This document shows, piece after piece, positions 1 through 14,300 of a DNA stretch of 64,000 bases. A program made the translations under genes and the position numbers. Position 1 is the first letter of the stretch, and each line of letters starts with the position of its first letter. A model generated the notes under the pieces. The model searched no databases and was not told the DNA's origin. It saw only the letters and a list, made by a program, of their open reading frames with translations. The DNA comes from Eublepharis macularius (Eukaryota; Chordata; Lepidosauria; Squamata; Eublepharidae), in NCBI RefSeq assembly GCF_028583425.1, contig NC_072792.1, positions 156,122,676-156,186,675 of the forward strand. Reading direction: 5' to 3'.

Positions 1-1204
1 AAAAGAAAATGGATTATTCTTCGTACTCTGCTAATACATGTGTCAAAAGGTGAAAAGTCTTGTACTAAAGTAAGCTATTTCCACCTTGTTTCTGAACATA
101 TCACATTCAAGGCTCTCACATCTGCCAGATTATTCATTACATATGAAGATATAAACAGCCAGAACTTACAAAAATAATTCTCAACAACTGAAACCAGACA
201 ACTGCAAAACCAAAATATGTACATTACACTATTTGTTTTTAAAGGTGCCTACATGAGAACTGCAAATATTTCCTTGGACTATGTACAAAATAGTTTCTAC
301 ATAAAGAGATTAGACCTCAGTGTAGTTCCACAAAGAGACATGCGGCAGTAATGAGATAAGCTGATTAACAGCCTACCCCTGAAAGACAGCCTAGCAAAAG
401 CCCCGCTGAAATTAATGGGATCGGTGTCGACAGCAGCCCCTAGTTTAAAGAAACAAACGTTCCCATTGCTTGTTTTACTGACCAGGAGACAGAGTTTCAA
501 CATTCAAGGGCACCGTCACTTGAACTCTCATGCAAGACTGTAATTACAACTGGGTCCCATAATTCACTCTTAGTATATGGCCTCGTTCTACACTTTGTAG
601 CTACTTATTGTGTCTGCTGTCTTTTGAGCATCAGCAAGCACCACGTTTTGGAGTTGATAGTTATCTCAGAATAGCACAAGCTTCTTCCTCTATACTGGAA
701 ATGAAAGCTCTAAAACAAAGCAGATTATAATTTGTTCTGAAATAACCTCCGTCTGAACTAATTTATTTTGTGCACTGTTTTATGTGCATAGTACAAGGTT
801 GGAAAAGATTTTCATGAGCAGAGGTTTCCTCATTCTCAGTGCACTCTGCTTCTAAAAGCTTCCACTATGCCCTTTCCGCAGTACTCTTCTGTTATGCTGA
901 TGACACAAGCATAGCCACTCCTGTGCGTTATTTGTGCAGATTGGGGCTATTTCCGAATGCACAAATCAGCTGTCTGCTCTCCAAAACCATGGTTTCTTTT
1001 TGAAACCTTGCAGCTGAAAACACACCGTCACAGCTCACCAATTACTTTGAGTACGTTAACTGTGAACACACAGTCTAACGCACTGAATGGGAACAAAACA
1101 GAAATGGGAAAATGATAGATAAGACAACTTGCTATGTCGTATGATCTGAAAACACATGCATTAATGAATTTAACAACTGGAGTTTGATAAGCTAACACAG
1201 TTGA

Positions 1205-1249
<45 letters not shown>

Positions 1250-2000
1250 CCACTGAGAACCAAAACTAAACTTGGAAACATTTATTTAGGATATGCCCAC
1301 GGACCACTCTTGTTCACGATAGGGTACAGGGATAAGAAGAGCAAATCATACTTCCCTCTTCACGCAGCATTCCTGCCACACCTTTGACATTCACTTGAGG
1401 GAATAACGTCCCAAAGGGCCCACTCATGCAGGCGCAATTTCAAAGGGGCTAGCAGCCATATAAAACCAGGTAACTGGATATGCATTCTGAGTCTAGGTGC
1501 ATTGGTTGTAGACATGTAGCTGCACCAAAACATTATACCCCGTGATAATGGAGGTGGGGCAGTGGAAATGACTAGGCAGGGCAGCAAAGCATTGATCTCG
1601 CTCTCCTCCACACACAGTGGAACGATCTGTGGGCATCGCATCTGAGATAATCCTTTGCCTTATGAGAAAAGGTTGAAATGCATTCTATGAATCAGTATGT
1701 GCACGCAACTGTGTATTTGTACTGTATATATTTACATACATATACACAAAACCATCCTGATGATTTTAAAAGGCCATATCAAGAAACAGAAGATATGGGC
1801 TCAAGCAATTCTACTAGAATATACTTTAATCTATTAAAAAACCCTCCAAATACGTATTTTTCTATATGGTTTAAAGCTTGACAAAATATTCTGCTACTAA
1901 TATGAGGTTAAATATATGAATTTACAGGATTCTTTAATCATGAAATACATATCTAAATCTAAGACAAAAAATTGGGCTTCGATTCACAAGAAAATAGCTG
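1..2000. other. NUP58 3' UTR or downstream flank
   Basis: AT-rich sequence with no coding exon. It holds a (GT)n(GA)n microsatellite at 1204-1248 and two minus-strand AATAAA signals. No transposon was recognised with confidence. Confidence 0.6.
1204..1248. repeat. (GT)n(GA)n microsatellite
   Basis: Uninterrupted GT dinucleotides followed by about 30 bases of nearly pure GA repeat. Confidence 0.9.
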
Positions 2001-2006
2001 TTTATT
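2001..2006 (-). terminator. Candidate NUP58 polyadenylation signal
   Basis: TTTATT on the plus strand reads AATAAA on the minus strand, about 170 nt after the NUP58 stop codon. A second AATAAA lies at 1281-1286. Which is used cannot be told from sequence alone. Confidence 0.4.
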
Positions 2007-2177
2007 ACAATTACGTTTTATAATCCAGGACAGGGAGAAGTAGCAAAATGTTATAAATCTCCAAGATGCGGAGCATCTATTTTATCAGCTTAAAAAAATA
2101 GATTTTCTCACAACGAGCCATGTGAACGCAGCGCCCCTTCTCTCTGCCCCAGCCCTCCCTTGCATCGCCCTTCACGT

Positions 2178-2347
2178 TTATCTTTTCCCCCTCTTGTTTC
2201 CAGCTGGGGGTTTCTTCAGTTGAAGAAGTTGTCCTCCTGTACCAAAGCTTGCGGAGGCTGGATTGGACACCCCAAATGTCAGGCCAGCAGATGCTGTGAT
2301 GCCAGGATTGCTGAAGTTAAACCCAGATGTGCTTGAACTGCCAAAGC
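2178..2347 (-). CDS. NUP58: NUP58 coding exon 16 (terminal)
   Basis: 170 nt including the TAA stop (2178-2180). Encodes [40 protein letters not shown] and the basic end [12 protein letters not shown]. Acceptor CTCCAAG/GC. Confidence 0.97.
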
Positions 2348-5300
2348 CTTGGAGGGGAGGGTGAGAAGATGGCAAGACTCAGTTATTTCTTCCATCTAAT
2401 ACAATTCAGGTCAAACTTACTTTTTAAGTGTGAAAGAGCAGCTGTGCGTGGCACTGCCATTTAAGAAACTCATCATAAAGTTACAGCTATCTTAAGTGTA
2501 CAGAATAAAAGATCATTTGCTTTAAGGGTTACACTTCACAACATATGTAACATTTGTAATGGAAAAACGTCTCGTTTCCGGTTGTACTACAGGCTACAAA
2601 TGAGATCCCGTGGTGGTCGGCGCTAACATAAATCCAATGAGATAACTTGTTGGCATGACTCATGCACCCAAGTGTAGTGAGTCACTTCATCAAAAAAAAA
2701 TCTGCAAAAAGAACTAGGCCAGGATGTGCTGTCACTGTACGGCAATGAAAACCGACAAGTTGCCCAACTACAATCGGAATGCCCGAAGGTTAATATTTTG
2801 CATTAACTTTTGATTTCACCACCAGGAACACCAAGAGAGGTTCCCAACTAGTCTATTGCTCTTTGGCCCACTCTTTGGTGCAACTGGCAGATGAATACAT
2901 TCTACTTAGCACCCCCCCATACATTTCAATATACAATGTGGTTTGATTAATCTTTATCCAGTGAAACGTTTGCCCTACAAGCTAGCATAAATTGCCTATT
3001 TAAGAGAAGGCGTAAGTGTGCGTATCTCCTAATAAACTGTATCTCTGTGCGTGTGTGTATTGGGGGGTGATCTAGAAAGATGGCAGACAAATCTCGTATG
3101 TGCACAGGATACTGGTACAGACTAGAGTCCTGAATATGATGTTTCAAGTAGGTATCATGCTAAAAGAAAATTCAAGCCAGATGTACATGTTGTGTTAGCT
3201 GCGAGAGAACTGGGTGTTAGATAAAGTGCTATGTAAGAATGAAGAGAAGCTCCCTACTGCACAGATATGCCCAATCACACACAAACACAAGCATGTCCAG
3301 ACAAACTGAAAATCTTAACACAAACAAAGCACAGTGGAAAGCAGAGCTGTAAGGCTACAAAACAAAACAACAAAAACCACACCAAGTCTTTTGCACCAAT
3401 TGCTGAAGTTAGTTTCTTTAAAATATATCCATACATTATTAGAGTCCTTCTCAGATGCTAACCTCCATCCTACCCTAGGACTGAGATCCAGAATGAGCCC
3501 TAGATTCCCTCCCTTGCTTCCCTCACCTCAGGGAGAGGTTCATTATTGAAGGAGAAGATTCCTGCAGAGACCACAGGAGTCAAAGGTCATTAGCAATTAG
3601 TTTTGTGTAACCTTGAAGGCAAGATGGTATCTCTTATTGGCCATTGTTCTTACAATGGGGCTCTGCAGAGAGGACAGTTGGTTCTACAGGTGCAGTGGAG
3701 CTGTTCCCCAACACTGCAAATCCTTTAAAACACACAGCTATTTTTATGCTCCAGTAGTTTCCAGGAGGAGAGCTGTATAACCCAGCACCTTGCAAAAGGG
3801 CTTACTTGCCTATTCTAAGAAATGCTGAACTTGGAAAATGAATTTAATCTACTTTCTAAACGAGATGTATGAGAATGGCCACAGCTGAAATCTGCAGCTG
3901 CAAAAAGCACAGTATAGATAGCCTCAAATCACTGAAGACAAAAGGGAGAAAGGCAAAGCTGCTACCATGCACACAAAGATTTCTCTCTCTCAAAGATATA
4001 TTGCTAAGCAGCCTGTCTGCTTAAGAGGAAATGCCTTAAAGCAGCTGAGTAACAGGTTTACCAGAGCGGCAGGAGAGAAACGTTTCTTGGGCAGAAAAAG
4101 TGTGTGTCACAATTGCAGTTCAGTTAGCAGCAAGTCTTTTGCCCAACTCAAAAAACTAGCAAGTGAAATTGCATCCATCCTAGCATGGCAATTTAAGTAT
4201 GGTTAGTTCACCATAGCTACATTTAGATATAACAAACAGCAATTTGATTGTGGTGAATCTGAAATGCTCACATATGTCTCTTCCCTTAAGTGTGTGTCAC
4301 AGTATGTAAACTAGGAAGTCTTCAAACTAGCTAGTTTGTCAGCTCCTCTGAATTTTGATGCACAAACAAATTGAGGTTTGTTGCTTGCCCTCAAAACAGG
4401 ATTAAGCTATATTTTATAGAATCCAATTTTGTAGGCAAACAAACAAACCTTGATTTGTTAGAGTGCCCAAATCTAGACATTAAATGTGGTTAGAATGAAG
4501 AATTCCTAAATTGACAAGTCTTTAGCTTCACTTGGATGATGAGGGAGGATTGAGCATGGAAGCCCAAGAATTCCAGAATTGTTTATACCACCAACAATTG
4601 TGGTTTGTCATGTCCATTTTTAGAAAATTAAGGAAAAATCTTATAAGAAGTTACATCAGAAGCAATAAAATTTTAAAACATTACATCTGATATTTTGAGT
4701 TACTAGTTCAAGAGATTAGAGTACCCAATTTAATCTTGCAAATGAAAGTTTTAACATAACTGTAAAGCTGAAAGCCTCTGCTAGAGTTGGGAGAAAGGAG
4801 GCTATAAATGTTTTAAATAAATAATACTGTATATGGTTAAAGGGTTGATAAATTCAGGCCATTTTAGGTGGCAAAACTCAAGGCTCCATTATTTGCTTAC
4901 AAAGACACTGGCTGGGATCTGAAGAGTTAACTTTAGGAGTTAACTCAAGGACCAGGGTATGTTAACCCAAGAGTTAACCCAAGGACCAGGGTATGGTCCA
5001 GGGTATGTAGGAACCAGCAGGATTTTTACTTTTACTTTTTCACTAGGAAAGTCTGCTTTTCAGACTTCCTTCAGTTTCACAGGCGTCTTGCCATTCATCT
5101 TGGGGGACTGCTCTTTGCAAACAAGTCTGACACAGCTTTCCCAAGCAGAGTCGACTTAGAAGAGTGTCGCTCTGCTTAGGATGCAACGGTTAAGTTTCTT
5201 AAGCAAGCAGAACTTGTTCTGCTGATCTAGGTTATTAGGCCTGTAAAGAGGGTCTCTTTGAAATTCAAACATACTTGTCATCCTTCCACAGGTGGGTATT

Positions 5301-8300
5301 TCTAATATTATTCTAAAAGACACTACTGTACGTGACAAAATATTTGCTTTCAATAACAGGAATGAATGCCAGGAGTTAGGGACTTAGGGCAACATTCAAA
5401 AATAAAAAGACAAACCTGCACTAAGGCTTCCTGAAGGCTTATTTGCCGTTCCAAATCCAAAAGACGATGCACCTGTAGCACTGCTTCCAAAACCAGAGCT
5501 ACTTCCAAACCCTAATGGAACAGTAGTGAAGACATGGAAGACAAATTAAAACAACACACACACAGGGCTGGCTTGAGTCGGAGGACTCGGGCTCCCTTAA
5601 AAGTCCCTGTCAGCCACCAAGGGGCAGCACTGCTCCTGAATAAGATGCAGAAAAATGAACCCCTTTGGCTGTATTTCAGTAGGACAGTCCATTGTTAAAA
5701 CTCAAATATTCAACTGGAATGTCTACAGACAGGATGGGAACATATGCCAATAAGGTTGAAGGACTAAGCTTGCTAATGTACATGCAGCTGCAGAAGATTT
5801 ATGGATGAACTAGACATCTGCCAATACACTAAGGAACTCTATTTAAGCAGAAGACTTAGAGAGTACAAAAATGTAGTTCCTATTCTTGAAATAGACATGC
5901 CAGAGAACTGCTTTGAGAGAGACAGTTCTTCTGCCATTATTGCACCATCTTAGAGGTACTTCCAAGCAAGCAGGCATAGGACTGCACCTTCTGACTTCTT
6001 GCAAGGCCCTCATGGGAATAAGTGTGCAATTTTTTTCTTCCTCAAATATAGGTGGAAGAGAGTATGTGCATGCTGGATGTTCAGGACCTCTATTTAAGGT
6101 AATAAATGGGTGCAGCGCACAATCTCTCATATCCTGAAACAGAAATCTGCCTCTGCACTTACCGCCCCCCTCCCCCACCTTAAAAAGAGGCTTATGCGAG
6201 TATCTCACTGCAATGGAGCAATGAGAACAGGAGTGCTCAAGAACTATGGAAATTTGGGATTGCTTCTTCATTTGCGGGAATCCACAGTAGAGGAAGAAGC
6301 AAGGAAGTGCACGTTTTGCAGCCCAGATGACATTCAACTTTAATGTTTCAAAACCTTTACTATTTTTTGTCTTGCATCTTTCAAAACTTCCACACCCATC
6401 CTCCTAGCTGCACTCCAGTTTGAGCTTGTTCCTACTCATCCATGCATTTTTATACACATACATACATACCAAAAAAAAAAAGCTCCATAGGATTTATACA
6501 CAAACAGGCCAAGTATGTGCTAGGAATGTCTGTGTGCATAGTTAGACTTTTAAAACAGGAAGAGGCAAACTGGCTGTTTTGCAAGGGGTATGATATGCTT
6601 TGCCAGGCATTTGACATGGTGTATTGTTGCCAGACTAGCCACAGCAATGCAACATACAAAGTAGGAGGCCAATGCTCCTTATGTCTGTCTAGATACTATA
6701 GGGAAGTTAGCAGCATTCCTTGTAAGTAGCTCAAACTTTTACTGCCTTTGAAGCATGTATTGTACCCAGTGCATGTGTGCTTTCTCTCGCAATGGATCCT
6801 AATACATGTTACCCCTCAAATTGATACTAATATCCTGAACCATTTGAAATCTCTTATCTGAATCAAGCACAGATTTCATTTCCGGACATGCCCCACCACT
6901 TAAGATCAAAGTAGATACCAAAATATAACTTATGTACATAGAGCTAAAAAAAGATACTTCTGGCAACTAATTAACACTAACTGTAGAATGCACGTTTAAA
7001 TAGAAGCAGATAATAACTCAGATGTATTCCTGGAAAGATGAGACTGTGACTTCATGCAATCAAAAAGGTGCCCCTCCCAACAGACTGGAGACCGTGATGG
7101 AATAGGTGGGGGGGAAAGACTTTTAAGGGTGCATAATAAATATGTCAATGCAGATGAACCCCTTAATGCTCTTTATTGTTCACAAGCAAGATATTAATAG
7201 TGGCAGAAGGATAGATTGCCCATTCTTACAATGCATGCTTGGCTATTTCAATGGAGGCTAGGGCAGGGGTACAGAACCAGAAACTGGTAATGATTTCAAA
7301 TCAATTAAAATGGAGTACAGGATCTTGAGGTCTTGTATATTTGGCATAAATACACATTGGGGGTTAGAAGTTCTGCCAGAGACGTGTGCTGCCTAGTTCA
7401 ATCCAGTAAGTGCTGTATAGTAATTCAGTGAAACATTAGAAAAGTTAAAGTGTACCTCCAAGGCTTGAAGAGCCTAAGCCACTTGATTGCAAGCCAGTGC
7501 CAATACCTGAACCGAATGGTGTTCCAAAACTAACTCCCAGAGACGGCTGTGGCCCTGGTTAAAAAAAAAATGAAAACAAAGCTTGCCTTACTCTTGCGCA
7601 ACAGAGATCCGTTACGTAAACCCTTTCATTAAAGAAGTAAAACATTACAGCTTAGCAAATGCTTCCTAAAGCACCAAGACTTCCATTAGAATTCCTCTCC
7701 AAGCTACCTGAGTGTTTAAATGACTACATCTAACATTTGGAATGCAATATAAGGTGAAACACCTGATAAATTTAGCAAGTTATGCCAAAGTGTAAGAGTA
7801 AAGTATTTACAGCAGCACAACATGTAAGTTAGAATTTCCGTTCCTTGAGGGAACTACGTTTGAATGCCTTACAAACTGTTAGTCATGGCTCTTTAAAAAA
7901 AGTTTAAATATCAACATGACTAAAATCATCATGTTACCAGTGTCTGATTTTAAATACTCATTTGAGCATTGTATTAAAAAAAAAAACAAGTGGATAAAAA
8001 ACAAGACAATGGCTTTGTTTTATAAATTTATTATTCATTTAGAGCAAGTCAATTACACAGTAACATGACAATTCATACTGGTTCACACAAAAATGATACT
8101 GAGTTGTTAGAACTTTCCTACATTTACAACAAATTTATGCCTGTTTAAATAAACATTTACAAAAAAGGCACAGTTGCACACCTTACCCAATACATTCAAA
8201 AGGTTCAGATCCATAAATTTCTAGCATCATTTAGAAGATTGGAAATAGTGGCTTCCCTTCATATAGACAGTCAAAAGCCATTTATACTATACAGAGACAG

Positions 8301-11300
8301 AATTTACAGCCTTAGCCCATTTTTCCTGTGTGTGTGGTGTGGGGGACAGAGGTTGACAACTTACTTACTTACTAGGTTCTTGTGATAAATAAGCTGCAAC
8401 AAAGATCTAGAGGTTAATTTAGCAGCTTATAAAAGCCAGCTGATAGTTTCACAGTACAATCTGTACTCCTACCTTTAAGCACAGCAATCAGTGCATTAGT
8501 TAAACCTGAAAGGTTGGTCAAGTTCAAATACTGTGCCCGTGCCTTCATATTTATATATTCCTGCTATGCTGACACCCAGGGATGCAATCCCACAAATGCT
8601 GCTCTCAGGTAAAACTCATCAAAAATGAAGAGTTCAGAAAGCACAACAACTGCTTCCCAAAACAACAGCCTTGATAAACACAAAGAATGCAGAACACATT
8701 TAAAAGGAATACTCTGCCTGTCATTATTTCACAAAAGTCGTCCTTTTGAAATCTTTGGGCTCTCAACTTTTTCTAGGTATTGATAATTTCTGGTAAAGAT
8801 TCCATTATTGCATTACAGTACTTAGCTCTCCTCTACCGTGTGTCTGTAGCAACAACTCGCACAAAGAAAATACCAGCGAAACATTTTTTTAGCCTGGGTT
8901 GTATAGGTCAGACAAAGTGTTCATGGTCCCCTTCTGGCCTTACAAATATATAAATACTTGAGGTTTTCATCTTGTCGTAATGGAGCTAATTAAACAGAGA
9001 GCCAATTAAAAAAACAAGCCAAAGGCACTGTTCTGCATTATGACTTTTGCAAGGAACATCTTCACACTTTAGGCAATCCAATGCAAAAGTAAGGTTATTC
9101 TATAGTTAAGGTTGCATTAAGTTGTTATGAAGGACAACAAGAGCTACGAGCTTGACACTTGTCCTTAACGCTTATTTGGCAAGTTGAGGTTCTATCTGCA
9201 TTCTGATTATGTACCATATAACAATTAAAAGACTTTTTTTCTTTTGTAGAACAAGTGTTGCATTTCAAGTTAAATTGGATGTAAACAAATTAATAAGACT
9301 ATCTAGCAGCTCCTCAAAAAGATTTCCAGTATGAGTCAGTTAAATGTCTAACAACAACAAAAGTGTCCAGTGTTCTAACAGAAGTGTTATCAGTTTTCCA
9401 TCTAGGGGGAGGCACTGTTGGTGGAAGACCTTTAAATAGTTTGATGACACCACAGTCCTCCAAGCCATGTTGGCATTTAAACACACTTTTTAAAGTAGTT
9501 CACAACAGACCTATATTCAAATACATAAACATAGGATTTCATACTTAAAGCTGACAAAGTTTTCAACTGAACAGCACTCCCTTATCAGTGTGGCTCTGTA
9601 CCAGAAAACCAAACGAATCTCTCATTTAAAATTTAGTTGTGCATACATAATAATTTAGATAACGCCAAGATCGTCTAACCCAAAAAACATTAGTAAACAT
9701 TGTCACCTTTGGATAACATGCCATTTAAACTATAATTACTTGCAGTGACTTAAAATCTCTCTCTATATAAATATATATATATATTTGCCCTACAGAGCAG
9801 TTTTAGTTTAATAAATAAAGACTCGCTTTAAAGAGCCCAACAAGGATTCCTATGAGGCTTGCCAAATTATTACTCGAGACTGTCTTGTAGTGATAATAAA
9901 GGTGCAAACACAGATTGTTCAGGTCTAACCAGTTATCTGGCAAATATATTTCCTAATAAAAAAAGCTGAACCTTCGTTTAACTTCACGTGCTTGGCAAGA
10001 CACTGGATTTTAACCATGGAACTGGCTCAAGCACAAGATCCAATTTAGTGTCACTATTTGGACAGGTGTTAGTTCAGGCAGAAAAGTTTATACATTGTAT
10101 GCTTAGCAAAATCAATGACATGCAATAAAGCTTTAAATGCTAGAAGGTATAAGAGCAAAGTGCTTTAAGCGAGCTAACCCGATCTTGATTGTGGACCTAT
10201 GCTTAAGGCTATCATTACAGAACTCTTTTTGCTTTTAATGGGACTTGACAGCACAGCATTCAAGGCAGAAAAGCAGCAAGCAAGAATAGTATCTTTACAG
10301 TGCAGTTCTGAGCAGAGTTACACTCTTCTGAACCCACTGACTTGTAAGGGTGTAACTCTGCTTAGAATTGCACAATAAAAGTCACCCGAAGCTGCTTAAG
10401 CCAGACATGCAGTCTACGTAGACTATAACTCTAGATGTTGGTCTACAGAAATGCAAACCACCATTATTTCAAGCCATTGATCTGTTCCACAGGTTCACAA
10501 TTAATCAAATGTTTTCGAGTAGGCAAAATTCATGTTATATTAACTCTGAACACTTGACTTCTGAATCTTTAAATTATGACCTCTGCCATACTTCAGACCA
10601 CGAGTTATTTTTCCACTCTATGTCATGAACACCAGTTCTTATATATACTAAAACAATATCCCTAATAACTAGTTACAGTATATTGTTGCTTCAAAACAAA
10701 TTAAAAAGGAAGATACTAGCTGGCCTCCTTCAAGAATATGCAATACCTCTTCTGTCCTTTCCTGGTTACTCTTTGGTAGCCTATGCATGATTAACTAGGG
10801 GCAGAAGGGCCCACACTACACTTACTGCATTATGAGCCGGACCACTGGTCCATCGAGCCTGGTATTATCTATTCCAATTAACTTTCCAAATACTTAGGCA
10901 GAGGTCTCTTACCAGCCTACCCACCTAAATTCACAAACTGGAAGTGCCAGGGACCGAATCAAAGCCATGGATGTGCTTTACCACTGAATTACGGCTCCTC
11001 CATCCAGTAATTTTTGAAACTTGATATTCATATATCTACAACTAAACAATTTTTCATGGCAACAGAGTCATATTCATTACAAAGGCCAAATTAATAGCCT
11101 CACATTGCAATTCCAATTTTTGTAGCCTGTTTTTAACTGTGGCATAAGCTAATAAAAGTATTAGCTTAGCTACTCTTCTCACTTTACAATAAGAAAAAAA
11201 AGCACAGGACCCAAAGGAACACTTAAGTACATAAAAGTGTCATCCACTCACGGAAGAGTGGGTTTATACTTTGTGCTACAAAACTGCTCAAGAATTGATG

Positions 11301-14300
11301 TCATTCTTGCAAGCTGCTTTAGAATTAGAATGCTTCTCACAGAGCTGGTAGAAGAGCGCACGCTAACGTTTTTATTTTGCTTGTGGTCCTTTGTACCCAA
11401 CACATTGGTAGTAATCTACCACATACTTTCTTGGAAGCAAATTCCAATGAAATCAATGGGTCTTGCTTCTGCAAATGGGCATTTAGGTAAGAAAAAAAGT
11501 TTCCATTGAGATTCATGAGGCTTCAGGTAAAGCGCTGTTCCACTACCTGATATGGTGCTACGCACGCTTACTTTAATAATTTTGGGGAAAAGATCTTAAC
11601 AGGACTATGGTTTTGGTCATCAAGGACCATCTAATTTATACCACCTTCTATATAAAAACTGCAAAAAGGATTTAATGTAGGTTATTAAGTCACATACTTA
11701 AAGTATGCTATAGTAAAAGATACTTAAAAACATGACTAAGTTATGCTGCGACTGCGAACTAGAAGGATGTGACAGTCCTTCCTTTCAAGCTGCAATCTTT
11801 CTGGACTTGTCTATTATAGGATACAGCTGCCAACACCTAGCATAGGTCAAAGCTGAAAATACCCTGTAGACCTCATTACTTAACAGCAGTACTTCATTTA
11901 ATGGCTCTGTAGGTAGTGAGTTATGTACATAGCATGTTGCTTTTTCCCTAGGCTCCACAAACACCACAATAAGATTAAAGAGGACAGAAAGAACCATGGA
12001 GATGTATGGAGATTTAGACCACAGAATGAGTGTAAAACTGTACACAAATCTCTAACCAGGTGCTTGAAGTCAGGCTCTGACTTCAGGCATCAAAGTGGCC
12101 TACTCTTCTAAGTCTCTCTTGCTCTCTCTGTACATGTGACTTACAACTAACTCTGGGAGTATCTATGGAAAGGTTGGCACTTTAAGAGAAGTAGCCAAAA
12201 TGGCACTAGCGCTTAATTTCAAACACCTAGACTGGTACATTACAAAAAATTTGTTTGATAAATGAAAGTCAACATCTGTGCCCACAGCTGTTTCTTTTCT
12301 ACCCAAGTTTACTTCTAAATGAGCATGACCTCAAAATAACGCTTTGATCCTTCTAACTTGTCTCCATTCCAGACACCAGCATCTATTTATGAGTACCCCC
12401 CCCCCCTTTTTCAAGATGTTAAGAAATAGTGGCCCTTATATTTTCCTACCTTTTTAAGCCACATTTCAAAATTACAGAGCGCAATGTAAAAACAAAAAAG
12501 CTGTATTTTTTTCATGGGAAAATGATTAATTCAATTTGGGTATTTTCAACTATTAGAAAAATGTACACAATAGTGTCTCAGTTTTGGAAAGACATTATCC
12601 TATGCTTATTCAGAAGTGACAAAGACTCACATTCCAAGGGGTTAAGTAATACAGTAACAAGCTATTACAAGTAAAGTCACAAGAGTAAATACTGTGTGTA
12701 TAATTATTGCTAAGTCTATCCTGCATTTTTCTATTTTGATAATTCTTACTCACAATTTTTAGATTTCCAACACAAAGGAAGACCTTATATAAAAACATGG
12801 TACAAGTTTACTATTTTTGCAACACTAAAAGCTATAACTTGAATGCACTCAGACCTGTAGCAGGCTGTTGCTGCTGTGTAAGTGTTGCAGCCATGGCAAC
12901 AGCTGCTGCATTTGGTAGGTTGCTGAAAGGAGTAGGTCCAGTTGTAACACGTGGGGCGGTCTGCCACTTCTTGGCTTCTGCTCGCCTTGCCTCAAAAACA
13001 TCCACAGCATCTCCCAGAAAGGTTTTTCTATAACCAAGATACTGGTCTTTGAGCATCTAAAGAAAGACAAGAACATCTATTCTAGTTCACCACAAGCAAC
13101 CGTACACATTTAAGAGTTTTTGACAGCTTCCACTGCATCATACAAGCTGGAGAACAAATCTCAAGATCTGAGGTATCAAGAGTTAAAACATCTTAATATT
13201 CAGCATTTCTATGGACTCACACAACATTAAAATCACAAAGACAACTAAGGATTGCTCTTCCTAATGTAACTGGGGACACTTTGCAAAACACAGCAGTAAA
13301 ATGTGATCCATCAATGAAACAAAGAATATCAGAGGACACCAGCAATAGAAATACCAACACTATCCCAACTTGCCGGGGGGGCAGGGGGGTTAGTGGCTGT
13401 CTATTCCTGTACATCAGATACAACTGTACACCTCATGTGAAAAGGTCAAAGTTAATTTACCAGCTCTGTTGAGACTGAACCTGTTCAAGATTTGAGTTTT
13501 CTACCTATTAAACAGCATTACAAAAGGAAACATCTGGTATGTGGGACACCTTCTGTATGATGAACTGCTAAACAAAAACAAACATTTCATCTTATAAGCC
13601 AGGGTGTAACAAAGTATGAATATGGCAAATTAAAATGGAAAAGTTAACTTTGTTCCATCTTTTGCTAGCCTCATCATGTGACCTGGACACTGAAACATGC
13701 GCTAAAAGAAAAAAGGAGGACTATATAAAATGTATGTAGGTCTTCTTAGCTTAAAAGCTTTTCTAGGAACATGAACAGCCTATTCCTGTTTTCAAAATAA
13801 AACAGACCAAGAAGAACACAAAAAGCAAAGAAGTCAAACTGTCACTAGAAGTTTAACAAGCAGTCAGAAACATGCTATCAGCATGCTTTACAAAAAATCA
13901 GAAAGACAACTGTAAACAAAGAAACTTTAGTTATGTAAGAACAATGACACATACATGCTATAGTTTTATTCTTATAAATCACAGGAACATATCTAGAACT
14001 GTCACTTACCTTCACATTTTCGTGTACTGACTGAAGTTGTGCAGCTAGAGCTACAAATGTTTGATAAATTTTCTGCATAGCCATAGATAAGTCTGCAAGA
14101 CATGAACAAATTATGTTGCAACATAAATTATCTTAGTCCCAATGAAAGTGTGGGGTGGAGGTAGTTGTGAATTTCCTGCATTATGATGGGGTTGGACTAG
14201 ATGACCCTGGAGATCCCTTCCAACCCAATGATTCTATGATAGTAAAACAATTGTTCTGATAATTTCAACTGCTTTTGAGCTTTAATATGCATTCTACCAC

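Larger units (their letters stand above)
7555..12854. other. NUP58 intron 13, repeat-poor
   Basis: 5.3 kb, mostly AT-rich unique-looking sequence. The only recognised insertions are a tRNA-type SINE (10832-11002) and a small hairpin repeat (10298-10374). Compared with the transposon-crowded introns nearby this is unusually clean. It could serve as the 3' UTR of a short NUP58 isoform. Confidence 0.5.

Noticed and set aside
872..1010. CYADDTSIAT-like translation near 893-923
   Set aside because: Resembles the YADD box of a reverse transcriptase, but no other RT motif surrounds it.
5843..6337. 164-codon minus-strand frame in NUP58 intron 14
   Set aside because: No family similarity, no splice signals in phase with NUP58, and no codon pattern; most likely chance.
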